Below, piece by piece: positions 1 through 10,974 of a stretch of DNA of 64,000 nt. Numbering within the stretch: position 1 is the stretch's first letter; every line of letters starts with the position of its first letter. The stretch comes from Liolophura sinensis. Lineage: Eukaryota > Mollusca > Polyplacophora > Chitonida > Chitonidae. Both the position numbers and the translations under genes were made by a program. Below the pieces are notes generated by a model. It was not told the DNA's origin and did not search any database. It saw nothing but the letters and a program-made list of their open reading frames with translations. The stretch is from NCBI RefSeq assembly GCF_032854445.1, contig NC_088301.1:12894281-12958280 (forward strand), written 5' to 3'.

Positions 1-1599
1 AGTTCACTGAGAATTAACCACGTGCAAAAAGATAACTGATTTTACTTCAGTGCGAATCAAACCTGATCATGGAACCTTTCACTATACAGCCGCTACTGAA
101 TTAGCCATTGAACTTATGCAAAACATGAGTCATTAATCGTCACCAATTTGCCCACTAAACATCATGAGAAATACAGAAATGAACTATTACATATATATAA
201 AGATTAGGCCTGAACTACTTTTTAATCGTTCTCCATTACCAAAGAGTTAAAAGGTATATCGGGCTAAGGTGACATCTGTTCAATGCTGACGTGTATTACA
301 TATGGGCTAATAAATGCAATATGGATGTTCTTGGGGACTTGCACATATGTTACCAAAGCTGCTCACTGGGAAATCCATTGCAAGACCACAAAACCCTATA
401 TAATACGCACATATGCCTCCTGATAATCATTGCATATACGTAATGCAAGGATATCATAAATTTGTCATTTGTGTACTCAATGGCGTTTATTCCTCAGTAT
501 CTAAACTTAGAATAATTGCCGTTTGTATAGATTTTACACCACCAATAGCACTTCGCCACCTCAGTCCTAATTCATTCCCAACAGGTCTCCACATTCCACC
601 TGCTCATATATAATCACGCATCCTACCACCCACACAAACACTATGACCTAAAGAGGGAAATTTTATTGATTACGCCATAAAGTATTTATTGAATAATTAG
701 AAAAGTATGCATTTTATGAACTGTCCATGCATGTGGTTTACTTTAGTTCTAGTAAAAGCGGAAGGTTTTATGTATCACAGAACACAAATTATTTTAATTC
801 TCTTTCATCGATTTCGCAGAGGTCACAAAGTTCGTTGACAGTGGGTCAAGAGTAAAAAATCCAAGCTTAACCAGTAAATGCACCATATTAAAGACTGAAA
901 ATAAAAAACACGCTATTCCAAGTGTATTTTTCTTTGAATCAGGAAGTGTGCGCTCAGCGCTTGAAAGTGGATTTGTATCAGCTCAACTGCATCATGCTAG
1001 TGTGCTGGGCCAACACCTGAACCTAATAGTAGTGGGCCTGTTTACACAAATAGATCTTATCTCCAATCTGTTGTAAACCCTACAATGTTTAAAATTTATG
1101 CTAAAGGTAAGGCACGCGCTTGCACAAAGGAATTGTAACATTTTGTAGTTACGATCGCGAATGTACATCAAATCTGACTCATAGATAATGGGGAACTGAA
1201 AATGAACCAGCCAATAACTGTCATAATTACTCAGCAGCTAAGCTGTGAACAGATTCAATTGTAATATGTGATTGTAAGGTATGATCATTGTAGGTTAAAA
1301 TCCCTTCGTTTAAAGTGGTGTAAGTTGTATGTTAAGCCTACTATCAACTTAGGCTTACGATTCCTTTGGGCAAGTGGCCCCATCAATTTTTATAACATTC
1401 ACAACTGATACCCAACTGGTGTATTTATTTCTCTACTTCACACAAAGTACACGACGCAAGAGATGATCTTACAACCCAGGGTCAAAATATGTCCAAAAAA
1501 TGTAATGAAATCATAATCTAGAAAATGGGATATTCTGGTAATACGCATGTGCATGACAGTTAGAAGATTTCCGATTACGTACGTGGCAATTCAATGAGG
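1..1599. other. Gene-free AT-rich stretch
   Basis: I see no supported exon, tRNA or tandem array here. The open frames are short and not supported by splice signals or recognisable residues. Confidence 0.6.
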
Positions 1600-1690
1600 T
1601 ATCTGTCATTTCTGTCCTCAGTGAAAACTGTTAAGTGCTTCTCTTTATATGAATTCGTGCTGATTTCATACTTTATCTTCTTTCTTACTA
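1600..1690 (+). mobile_element. Remnant of reverse-transcriptase element 3' tail
   Basis: The text around 'gaaaactgttaagtgcttctc' followed by a 'tgatttcatactttat' block resembles the tail at 14280-14340, which lies downstream of a degenerate reverse transcriptase. Only about 90 bases match, with many substitutions, so this is an old fragment. Confidence 0.35.
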
Positions 1691-1734
1691 ATTAGAAACT
1701 GATCTTTGCCAGTGTTGACTCGGACACCTCATTA

Positions 1735-1885
1735 TTTATTTGTGTGTGGGTTTTTTATATGATTTATGTTTTACGCCGTACAAAAGAATATTTCACTTGT
1801 ACGATGGCGACCAGAATTATGGTGGGAGGAAACCATGCAGATCCCAAGGGAAACCTACGACCATCCACAGGTTGCTGTGAAGTAT
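1735..1885 (-). mobile_element. SINE 3' half (shared-tail family), degenerate
   Basis: Read on the - strand this carries the family tail: an 'acggcgtaaaac' core, then 'aagtgaaatattctt', then the 'ggtttcctcccaccataat' body. On the + strand it is seen as 'ttttacgccgtacaaaagaatatttcacttgtacgatggcg' interrupted by substitutions. The tRNA-like head is missing, so it is 5'-truncated. Confidence 0.6.
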
Positions 1886-1889
1886 ATGT

Positions 1890-2575
1890 CAGATGAACGT
1901 GAAGTATATGTCAGATGAAAGAGTATTAAACACTGTCCATAAAAAGAATATTTTTATTGTATTTTTTCCACCACCTTTTCTAACCTACCAAAATGCGTTT
2001 AAATCATAGGATTTTGTGATGGCCTTTTTTGACCACTTTTGAACCACTGAATGCATATACATATAGATCTATGAATGCATTCGCCAATTTGACCTTGAAA
2101 CGAATTATTTCAGGCAAAAAGTATGGATGTAACGTCAAAGATACCTTTTGGGTCACAACAGACCAGTGTAGTGTTCTGGAAAAATAAATCCAGCTATTTT
2201 CCTGGACAGTTTTCAGTGGTCTATCATCTCATATATACTTCTTTCTAATGTTGTCTGCCTTTACGCATTTTGACAAACATTGTCAAGAGGTTCCATTTAA
2301 ATTGTTTCGGGTGACCGTTTACTAAGAATCCCACTGTCGTCGTTGGCTTTATGTGTTTAGATAGTGTTTTATGAAGCACTCAGAAAAGTTTTACTGACTT
2401 TTGACGTGGCACATGTACCAATAGGTGGAGAAACCTCAGCAGAATGGGTAGAGTTTAGGTGTCGTATTCTTACACCACTTATCCGCTAAAAGGGATGCAT
2501 CTCGAGATCTATTTCCAAGTCAACGTTTAACACGAACCATTAAAGTATGAAGACAAACTAAGACATTAAGACGGC
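1890..2575. other. Gene-free stretch
   Basis: No supported coding, RNA or repeat feature was seen. A short duplicated phrase 'gtgaagtatatgtcagatga' occurs twice at 1877-1918. Confidence 0.5.
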
Positions 2576-2780
2576 CTAATATAAAAAGAAGCAGTCAACA
2601 GTTTTCCATGATGCCGGAAGACACAATGAAGATTCATGCCATGTAAACTTCATTATTATCCAAATAGTGGACCATGCGAGTTCACAAGTTGTTACGGTGA
2701 TCAAAATATATATCTGCGCTGCGCTTTGATTGCAGCTGTTCATATATCCAAAGTAGGGATCCATTTCAACGCTGATTAGG
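2576..2780 (-). mobile_element. Tail copy of the reverse-transcriptase element
   Basis: This matches the - strand tail at 12945-13110. Shared blocks include 'agaagcagtcaacagtttt', 'aagttgt...aaaatatatatctg' and 'gcgctttgattg', the last ending near 'gttcatatatc'. No coding frame survives. Confidence 0.5.
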
Positions 2781-2789
2781 TGATTCTGT

Positions 2790-3738
2790 CACGCAAATAT
2801 TATAAACTGGTAACACAGAACAAAAGCTGCTAGAGATATATATGTATTTAATAAACTTTTCACCCAGGATTTGTACACATCACTAATAGTTTTAAGTTAA
2901 TGGTGCGTGTTTTTGCTATGCTGAATTATGATATGTCGTACTAAACGTGCAAGCTACATGTGGTGGTATAAATGTAACTAACAAATGTTTGGTGATATAC
3001 ATTTTGGTTTAAAATTTACAGAATGGTTGTATAACTAATAGAGAAACTGAATGGGTTTGTGTAACTTTACTTACTGGCCAGCAGTCACGTTCACTATCAA
3101 GTTGAAGAGATTAGCGTAGTTCAGGGAGTTCCCTCCCTTTAAAGAGAGCATAAAAGCACGACATTCTAAAAAAGCCCAAGTGTGAAAGCACAACTTGAAT
3201 CTATGCATTAGTCGCAAGACCATGGTCTAAAACAACGTTCAACAAAAAATACTAAGAACCTGTATCAGTTAACAAATTAGGGCGGATTCGTGTGGCACGC
3301 TGGTTTATAAGTAAAATCTTTCTATAAATGCGGTTTTGATTGCAACCGTTTATATATCTAATGTTGGGAAATATTCTTCAGATAAATGTTCTTATTTACT
3401 TTCAAAATTGCTTTGAAAATCAACAAGCAATACACATTTTGTAAGGTAACTGTTGATGCGCTTTGTTTTCTCATGTGTCCTTTTTTGTACCCAATAACCG
3501 CACCACAAAAGAAATATTCGTGCCTTTGTTGTAAACCGCCAACCGACTAACTAAATGAATGATCAACATTTTATGAAGTGAAATAACGAAAAACTTTTGA
3601 AGATTACTCGAACAACTAGACAAATAAGAATATAACATGAGCACAACATTTTGTAGGCCTATATCTTGTCACTTACAATCGGCGTCATCAGTGTTCAGTT
3701 CCAAAAGTAGTTATAAAAGGGAACTCCGTTAAATGCCA
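2790..3738. other. Gene-free stretch upstream of the Harbinger element
   Basis: Only a short remnant ('tttgattgcaaccgtttatatatctaatg' near 3338-3366) of the same retroelement tail is recognisable. No supported gene. Confidence 0.5.
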
Positions 3739-3765
3739 GGGCCCGTATTTATAAAGATTCTTAAG
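3739..3765 (+). repeat. Harbinger left terminal inverted repeat
   Basis: Starts gggcccgtatttataaag and continues attcttaag. The reverse complement recurs at 8851-8877 with one t/c difference. The outer GGGCCC is itself palindromic, so the exact element end is ambiguous by a few bases. Confidence 0.92.
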
Positions 3766-4994
3766 ATTCAGCTAAGAATTTATACTTAAGTATGGAAGTT
3801 ACTCTTAGCTAAGAAAATATTTAAGAATGCATTCATAAAATTTCTTAATACGATTCTTAGAGAAGAAAATACTTAAAAGATAAGTTTTTCTCAAACGCGT
3901 GTCCCGTAGCAACGAGAGAGGTCTCTAATAATAAAGATATTTTTGGTACATCATAATCTCACGTGAGCAGCAGCCGACAGTTCGATGTAAACACAATCTG
4001 ACATGGAGGTAAAAAGGGAAAAAAAGCCGAACTGATCAAACGACGAGTGTTTGAGCCTCGCCATTACATGGCACAATACAAAGACATACTGAGGGGCAAA
4101 CTGGGTCCAGGATTGACTTCAGAAAAGAAAAAAACTACATGGAAGTTAGTGACGGACAGGTTGAATGCATCGTTCACAGCCATTAAGCGGTCACAAGAAG
4201 TGGAGAAAAAGTGGCACAATATTTTCTCGCAAACCAAATCGGAAATCTCGGCCTACAAGAAAGCGCCGTGTGCGACGGGTACGTAAACTTAAATTGTTTT
4301 ATGTAAAATATTTAATTGGAATAGTGTAACGGTATTTAATATTTATAGGATTGGACCAAGTCTCGCTAAACTTTAGTTTCGGTAGTTATTTTGGAAATAA
4401 TCAACCGTCGAAACTGCCTTTGAAAACTAATCCAATTCAACTGTTTGTACCCGGAAATCGAGAGCTGTCGGCTCGATTATCTCTCATAAATGCAGCTAAA
4501 CATTGACTAGGATTTAAACATTGTACTAAAACAAAAATGGCACAGAGTGTAATTAAAACCATAGTTCTTACTTGAAGTTGAGGGTGTATGGAGTGTAGTG
4601 CACTGGAAAAAATAATATTGCAAATTATTAAAGTGAACGACACATTAAATTAGGATGCTGAACTTGGCCTTTACTGACTAGATTTTTGTAAAGTGAGTGA
4701 AAGCAGTTCATTTATTAAGCTTAAGAATATTTATGTACGAGGGAAACTGATTTATTGAATTTAAAATGCAAATGTAGGTACTTCTCTAATATATGTAGAC
4801 TTCCAAACTGTGGAGACTAGATGTAAAATTATCAATGAACTAGGTAGCATTTTTATACTGAGCACTACCACAGACAAAGACTCATTCAAATAGATCTATA
4901 TTTCGATTCATGCCATAATGAATTACGTGTATAAATGAAATTTTAGAATATGTGAGGATTAATCTAATAACCAAGATGGTGTTAAGTATGGCAT

Positions 4995-5003
4995 AAAACA
5001 AAT
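4995..5003 (+). repeat. Left target-site duplication of the nested SINE
   Basis: AAAACAAAT here is repeated exactly at 5274-5282, directly flanking the SINE. Confidence 0.85.
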
Positions 5004-5273
5004 AATGCGGCCTCCGTGGTTCAGTTGGTTAGCGCGCTAGGGCGGCGTAATGACCTGGGAGCCTCTCACCAATGCGGTCGCTGTGAGTTCAAGTCCAGCT
5101 CATGCTGGCTTCCTCTCTGGCCGTACGTGGGAAGGTCTGCCAGCAACCTGTGGATGGTCTTGGGTTTCCCCCGGGCTCTGCCCGGTTTCCACCCACCATA
5201 ATGCTGACCGCCGACGTATAAGTGAAATTTTCTTGAATGAGCGTAAACACCAATCAAATAAATAAAATAAATC
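5004..5273 (+). mobile_element. Full-length tRNA-derived SINE nested in the Harbinger element
   Basis: The 5' end begins gcggcctccgtggttcagtt and carries a pol III A box (tggttcagttgg) and B box (gttcaagtc). The middle contains the block 'gggtttcccccgggctctgc' and 'ccaccataatgctgaccgcc'. The 3' end is 'aagtgaaattttcttgaatg' then 'gcgtaaacaccaatcaaata' and an A/T-rich (aaat)n tail. A perfect 9-bp target duplication flanks it. This is the most complete member of the SINE family scattered through the window. Homology to the published deeply conserved metazoan SINE domains is likely but untested here. Confidence 0.92.
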
Positions 5274-5282
5274 AAAACAAAT
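5274..5282 (+). repeat. Right target-site duplication of the nested SINE
   Basis: AAAACAAAT, identical to 4995-5003. Confidence 0.85.
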
Positions 5283-6282
5283 CACTTTCTGTGTGTTACG
5301 TAAACAGTGATTTATGCACCATATTCACCTAGCAAACAGACCATTTAACCTTCCCCAGCGCTTGCACACTTTTTATCTTCTCATGTGTTCATATTTCAAA
5401 CTTTGACCCAGAGACTATCTGTGCCCCATTAGCCTATTTGTATTATTGTTTTTTATTTCTAAACAACTCAATGTCAACTTTCACTGAATTTAAAGTTCAA
5501 AGTATTTTTCATATTAATTTTTTTTTTGCAAGTTGACAGGTAGTACATAATTGTTACTTTGAAACATAATCTTTATTTATAACAAAACCTATTGTCAAGA
5601 TCATTGATTGCATCATCAGCTGTAAGTCTAAAATGATTTGAGATCAAATACAATGAAAGATCTTATTATTTGGACATATACAATTTTATTTTACAGGTGG
5701 AGGACCATCAATAAAGCCATTAGTGTGCTATAGCTGAGGTGGTGATGTCCATTCTAGGGGAGAACAATGTTTATATTTCAGCACAACTGACATGCCATAC
5801 TTTCCACCAGCACCTTTGCCCATCACATATTTGGATGCTCGCCCTAGTGCCAGTCAGGCAGAGGACATCACCCACCTACAGGCTCTAGTGAAGGTACCTT
5901 CACCTGTCGCACCAGTGGTTCAGCATAAAGCACAGAATCCACTTCCAAACCCAAGCAAGACCGAGATTGTTCAGGACCTTGAGATCAAAAAACTCAAACT
6001 TCAGATTCAGTATTATGAAATGAAATTGAAAAAAAGAAAGCAAGAAGAATAAATTGAATGAAAATATCGTGCCACTTTTTCTGCATTTCTTCCTCAGATC
6101 CTTGATGTTTGTGATAAAGGCATTTAGCATGTCTGTTACTACTTCCCTGTAATATTTTTCTTTTCCAACTTGCCCATCAAAATGTACTTGTATTCAGCCA
6201 TGTATGTCTGGTGAGTCTCTTTCACTTCAGGTTTGTTCAGTTTGGCTTTCTTTCTCTTCTGTGTTATATTAATTTAACGTGC

Positions 6283-6288
6283 AATAAA
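6283..6288 (+). terminator. Possible poly(A) signal of the Myb-like gene
   Basis: An AATAAA lies about 230 bases after the stop codon of the accessory gene, in its orientation. No other evidence supports use of this site. Confidence 0.3.
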
Positions 6289-6299
6289 GGGTGTATTAA

Positions 6300-7200
6300 T
6301 TTACCATGGGCTTAAGGAATAAATTTATTTTTCCTGTCAGGTACTAATGAATGCTGATAGGAAGCAACACAGCTCCTGAAATATTGGCCCTCTATATGTA
6401 AACAAATATCTATTTGAATAATTGTAATAAAAGATATTATTAGCATTTTTGAAGTATAATTGTACAGCTAAAATACCCCGGGGGGAATTTAGCTGAGTCT
6501 TAGCCTTAAGCTCTCTTGTCAAGATCATAGTGCTTCAGCTGTGAGGATATGAGTGTAAACCTGGATTCTGCCATTTTCTTGCAGATAATGTCTGACAAAA
6601 GTCAGACAGTAACTTGTCACTTAGCTTTGGTGTCCTTGGATTACAACACTTGCAATCTTAACACTTGAAATCGTAACATAAGGATAGTACAATTTAGACC
6701 TGATATTAAAATGACTAAAAAAGAAATGGTGTCAGATATGCAATACAGTTTCAGATAATTGATGTACTGACTGTGGAACCGTCAGTACGTACTGAAACTG
6801 CAGGAAGTATTGTCATCTAGTATTGACCAAGCTCGGGCAATTAACATTAACTGAACAAGTGATGTGATCCAGTGTTGCTTGCCTTGGATATAAACTGGCT
6901 GCCATTACGTGGCTGGGATATCGTGAAGCAGTACGCAAGGCAAGCAGTGGAATCAAACTCAAGTATATTCCATTGCTCATATTTAGTAAACGTAAGTTTT
7001 TTTTCTCTTTTAGTGAAGTATCAACTATTGTGTTTATTTATTCGCAGAAAAAAAAAAGATAGAGAGAGCACTTACATATTCATTCGACTGGATGTGTTCA
7101 GGAATAACAGTTTAATATATCACTAGTATGATAATGGGGTAGGTGGACTAAACAAAAACAGAGGCTTATTTTGAATACAATGTTTTGACAAAGAACATGC
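6300..7200. other. Harbinger interior spacer between the two genes
   Basis: The convergent 3' ends of the accessory gene and transposase are separated by about 1.2 kb without recognisable coding sequence. The stretch is AT-rich with short A and T runs. Confidence 0.55.
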
Positions 7201-7263
7201 AGCATGAGATTGAGTGAAAGAGGGAGAAGTCATAGTCAACAGGCCGATCAGTCAATAATAAAT

Positions 7264-8673
7264 TCAAAAATGTGTTTTGGCAAATTGCTCTCTGTATCGA
7301 ACGCCTTCAACATTGGCATCTGGGGCAATGACACTATCCCCTTGTTGATCAACTCCATTATTTTCAACCTCCTCTTCATTAACTGGATGAGGTATTTGTC
7401 TCAATTTGCAGATATTATGCAGAACGGCGCATGCCAAAATTATTTGGCAGGCTTTGTCTGGTGACATCCTTATTTCTCCACGCAATACATGAAATCTTCT
7501 CTTCAACTGGCCTATACCCCTTTCAACTACACTACGTGTCCGTTTGTGGAACCTAAAACGCAACAAAATGAACAAATCATTTTATCCAGAGTTTAAAAAA
7601 AAACTTGCAAAAATACAACTTTACACATGTGAGATTCGATCTCAGAATATCAGGATTATGAGAAGGTCCAATTTAACCACTATACCGGTTATCCCCCCTG
7701 TGTGAGGAAGGATTTATGTCTTCATCAAATTTTTGCGATGAACTCTTACAATGTTTACATGTCAGCAATTATGCAAATTTGTAAAAACTCAAGTGTTTGA
7801 AATGAGGACGTATTTTTTTTTTCAAAAAAAAAATTCCCATCAATTACCAAATACAGAAAAGTATGCGCCGCTAATGAATATCAAGGGAAACAACTCAATG
7901 TTCGCGATACAAAGCTCAGTTAGGTGATATTTTAAAACCTGTTGTAATTTGTTGGAGGGCCGGGTTGTAGCCTGAGGAAATGGGTAAGAAGCCAGCGTTT
8001 AGATGGGTACCCGCTATCTCCGATCAGATGAGTGTAGATGGGTGCGTGGTTTTTTTCAAAAAGCTGTATCAGTCCACTTTCAGCCAGAATTCGAGCGTCA
8101 TGTGTTGGTCCTGGCCATTTTGCGACAATGTCGAGAATGTTGTAATTCGCATCCACAACAATTTATTTGAACGTTAATACTGTGGTAATGGTGCCGATTG
8201 ACAAATTCATTTTCACATGTGCTAGGAGCGGTGATTTGTACGTGTGTCCCATCAATAGCCCCAACATTTCCTGGAAACTGGACAGCAGCGTAGAACGCTT
8301 CTTGTTCACGGATTTCACGAGCTGTCAGTGAAAAACGAATGAACTGAGCAAGTAGTCGGTTTGAAGATAGACTTCTTACAGTAGCTGTGATAGCTCTAGA
8401 TACAGTCGGATGTGAGATTCCCATGTCATCACCACTGCACAGCTGCATTTTCCCAGTTGCGAAAAAACGAAGAGTAATCAACACTTTCTGCATTGGAGTA
8501 AGTACACAGTTTCTATTCGATCCACTTACAACGTCATCCCTAACTAGTGATTCGATATACCGAATCCCTGCAGCATCCAGACGAAACCTTTCTAAGAGCT
8601 CCCTATCATTGTATTCGTTCAAACAATCTCTTCTTTCCTTAAAGTGGCGTCGATTTGGTTGAGCGGCCGCCAT
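7264..8673 (-). pseudogene. HARBI1-like DDE transposase, one intron, one frameshift
   Basis: Starts at ATG 8673-8671 (MAAAQPNRRHFKERR). The first part has the Harbinger N-terminal helical region and the first catalytic Asp in GAIDGTHVQI. After FVNRHHYHSINVQ the frame slips by one base near 8160-8165 in an A/T run. The adjacent frame continues with VDANYNILDIVAKWPGPTHDAR and the second Asp in LIGDSGYPSKRWLL. A donor (ACAG|GTTTTA, exon end 7939) and acceptor (gttttag, exon start 7552) join ..NYNR to [20 protein letters not shown], restoring the family's third catalytic residue, Glu in VVERG. Stop at 7264. Joined length is about 340 residues, as expected for HARBI1-type proteins. The frameshift may be real decay or a sequence error. 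No other broken motif was seen. Confidence 0.9.
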
Positions 8674-8850
8674 GTTGTTGTTGTTGTTTAAGAAATACTT
8701 AAGAATTTAAGAAAAGATAAAAGTGGTCATAGGCACACTTAGAATTTAAGAATTTCTTAACAGTTAAGTTTTTTTATGAATGGCACTTAAGTATTTTTTA
8801 GCTTTTTATGAATTTTAGTGGGTTTAAGAATTTTTTAGCGTTAAGAAATG

Positions 8851-8877
8851 CTTAAGAATCTTTATGAATACGGGCCC
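8851..8877 (-). repeat. Harbinger right terminal inverted repeat
   Basis: Reads cttaagaatctttatgaata then cgggccc, the reverse complement of the left end with one mismatch. The adjacent 8690-8850 is dense in 'ttaagaattt' motifs, mirroring 3766-3890. Confidence 0.92.
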
Positions 8878-8984
8878 TGCATTCTCCGGCACATAATCAT
8901 AACAACAATTTTTTTAAAATTGAGATCATTGTAGCCCAAGCATAATGGACGCTGTGTGTTAATAATCGGATAACACGATTACAT

Positions 8985-9085
8985 TTGTCTATTTATTTGT
9001 TTGATTGGTGTTTTTACGCCGTACTCAAGAATATTTCACTTATACGACGGCGGTCAGCCTTATTGTGGGAGGAAACCACACAATT
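8985..9085 (-). mobile_element. SINE tail fragment
   Basis: On the - strand: 'gaccgccgtcgtataagtga', 'aatattcttgagtacggcgt' and '(aaa)acaccaatcaaacaaataaata'. The tRNA-like head is absent. It lies about 110 bases outside the Harbinger right end. Confidence 0.8.
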
Positions 9086-9309
9086 AATATATAACCCCTA
9101 CCCCAGGGTTTGCAGGAATTTGATACAATTAAGAAAGCAGCATTCCTAGAGATACTGGGCACTCCAACCATATTTAGGTAAGCTCGAACCGGGGTTGGGT
9201 CATACCGAAAGACTTTCAAAATGGTACTTACTGCTGCATCGCTTGACGCTCAGCGCTGAGAGGTTAGGACAAGGGAACATCACTGGTTGATCCGTTGTGA
9301 GTATAATGT

Positions 9310-9475
9310 GTCTGGTGTCTTCGGCACGATCCTTCAGTTACAGCAGCACTTTGTCGGCATGGACTCGCCCTGCCACAAGAACACACATTATATGTTTACA
9401 GACCTTCCTTGTCGTCATATGACTGAAAAATTGCTAAGTACAACGTTAAGCATACAAAAATGTATGTTGACATGA
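9310..9475 (+). mobile_element. Second SINE-like family, 3' end ('cgttaaaccccaag' tail type)
   Basis: The end 'gtcgtcatatgactgaaaaa' followed by 'ttgctaagtacaacgttaag' matches the copy at 11600-11728 ('gttgtcatataactgaaaaa', 'ttgttgtgcacgacgttaaa'). The 5' part ('cagcagcactttgtcggcat', 'ctgccacaagaa') also matches weakly. Confidence 0.6.
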
Positions 9476-9620
9476 AAGATAACTGCACACATTGTAAAAC
9501 TTTTTAAAAATTAGGGTGAAAATTGAAAATCCTTGAGACACGTATTTTTGCAGCATTAACTTGTGTCGTTGATTGGAATCTTCACACGAGATCTAACAAA
9601 TGCTCTAGGATGAGACGTAC
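9476..9620 (-). mobile_element. Reverse-transcriptase element fragment
   Basis: Phrases 'cattgtaaaacttttt', 'tttttgcagcattaacttgt' and 'cgttgattggaatcttcaca' parallel the coding tail at 13250-13360 in the same (-) orientation. The frame is broken. Confidence 0.55.
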
Positions 9621-9853
9621 TCGCCTACATATATGTGTGCAGGACTCTTTTGTGTATTGCTATCCATGGAAGGATAATTCACAGGGTCAAAAAGAAAGGA
9701 GGATTGTAAATTATTTTTGTTATACGTCGCATTTTGCATGTACAGGAATGGAGTTTAATGATCAGATCTTGTGTTAAAAATCAGACTCACGGGATGAACT
9801 GTGACTTTTTCATAGCAGCCAACCAAGATAGGCGTTCCTAGCCTTAACACTAG

Positions 9854-10030
9854 ACCTCTACGTCTCTACATCAAAGTGACTGTTTTGCAGTTGTCTCCCT
9901 TGGCAGGTAGTAACAAAATATGTAACAATATATGTATAGTATTCCTCAAAGCGAAATGTGACAGAACCAACATTTAATGATATCGTGGATGAAGTACTGA
10001 CAAGAGGCCGTATTTCACTGGTGTCGCACT
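9854..10030 (+). repeat. Left arm of a long inverted repeat
   Basis: From 'acctctacgtctctacatca' to 'ctggtgtcgcac'. The reverse complement lies at 11191-11334, with two internal length differences of about 30 and 10 bases. The arms share long exact blocks such as 'acatcaaagtgactgttttg' and 'gaaccaacatttaatgatat'. Confidence 0.85.
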
Positions 10031-10580
10031 GACATCGCTGCTCTGGTCTTACTCTCTATGATGTACGCCTTAATCATATTTAATTCTATGCCATGTCGAA
10101 TGTGTTCTACCACTGTACACACACCTGGTGGGTGTACGTCATATCATCCTATCATATGTAACAAACAAAACATCAACCCTGATTTCAACACATATTGTTG
10201 TCAATATAGGGAGTAAATAAAAGTGACTAATACATTCGACTTAAAAGTTCAATATTTTCGTTAATATTTGAGAGTTTCTCAAGTTACAAAATGTGCTTCA
10301 ATAGAAGGGTAAAAGAGCAAAGATGATATAAATTGTTATTCTATGCCATAGTCAATTTACAGAGACCGATTTTGGACGTTGCACAAAACGAATATTTCGA
10401 TGTCATTTCCACCGGTTGCTGATTTGACATCATTTCTCATATCACTTACATGTACAGCCACAAATAACACTGTTGTAACACTTTTTCGCAAAATGATTCT
10501 GATTCAATACCTGTCGTAACCCAGGACAAACTGTACGGAAACTACCGTCTTACTTATGTTTTCTTTACTGTGGAATCATT

Positions 10581-10836
10581 AACGCACACGCGTTTCACTT
10601 TCTATATCTTGTTCACGCACACGTGTTTCACCTTCTACATTTTGTTCACGCACACGTGTTTCACTTTCTACATTTTGTTAACGCATACGTGTTTCATTTT
10701 CCATATCTTGTTAAAGCACGTGTTTCACTTTCTATATATCGTTAACGCACACGTGTTTCACTTTCCATAGCTTGTTAACGGACACGTGTTTCAATTTTCA
10801 TAGCTTGTTAACGCACACGTGTTTCACTTTCCATAG
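10581..10836 (+). repeat. Minisatellite, ~33-bp unit, about 8 copies, CACGTG in most units
   Basis: The unit is about 'aacgcacacgtgtttcactt' plus 'tctatatcttgtt'. Most copies keep the palindrome ACACGTGT. The open frame that runs through it is a by-product of the 33-bp (11-codon) period. Confidence 0.9.
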
Positions 10837-10974
10837 GTGTTGAATAGGTCTACAGTTGCTTATTTAATGTGAAAATGTTTGACATGTTGTATGCATCATG
10901 ACTGAGGCATGATAGGAGCTTTACATTCATAGTTTTGAATATATCGTCACGATATACCGACATCTGCAGTTGAG

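Larger units (their letters stand above)
4003..6052 (+). pseudogene. Myb/SANT-like accessory gene of the Harbinger element (decayed)
   Basis: Exon 1 runs to 4278 and encodes a Myb/SANT-like (NAIF1/Myb_DNA-bind_5 type) domain. Visible hallmarks are YKDILRGKLGPGLTSEKKK, a TWKLVTDRLNA helix and RSQEVEKKWHNI. A GTACGT donor at 4279 and the acceptor ttttacag ending at 5696 join exons in phase, giving a small TGGGPS bridge. Exon 2 ends in a charged coiled coil (IVQDLEIKKLKLQIQYYEMK) with stop at 6050-6052. Damage: the natural ATG at 4003 is out of frame with the domain across an A-rich run near 4010-4025. A TGA follows LVCYS near 5733, while the adjacent frame carries AEVVMSILGENNVYIS, so the frame is broken at least twice more. 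The intron holds a SINE. Role (family knowledge): binds subterminal DNA and helps the transposase act. Confidence 0.82.
3739..8877 (+). mobile_element. PIF/Harbinger DNA transposon, near full length, two decayed genes
   Basis: The element is bounded by 27-bp terminal inverted repeats with one mismatch (3739-3765 and 8851-8877), extended inward by many copies of a 'cttaagaatt'-like subterminal motif. It contains the two genes expected of autonomous Harbinger elements: a Myb/SANT-like DNA-binding protein read rightward (from about 4003 to 6052) and a HARBI1-like DDE transposase read leftward (8673 to 7264). A SINE inserted later at 5004-5273. Both genes have frameshifts, so this copy is probably no longer autonomous. 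Family knowledge: the Myb-like protein recruits the transposase to the nucleus and to the element's ends. Confidence 0.93.

Noticed and set aside
5007-5090. Functional tRNA gene
   Set aside because: A and B boxes are present, but the sequence continues into a SINE body and does not fold as a full tRNA. It is the SINE promoter head.
5016-5285. Several small open frames on both strands
   Set aside because: All lie in the nested SINE and are not coding.
10570-10770. 66-codon frame rich in THTCFTFYIL
   Set aside because: Lies within the E-box minisatellite, with a periodic, low-complexity translation.
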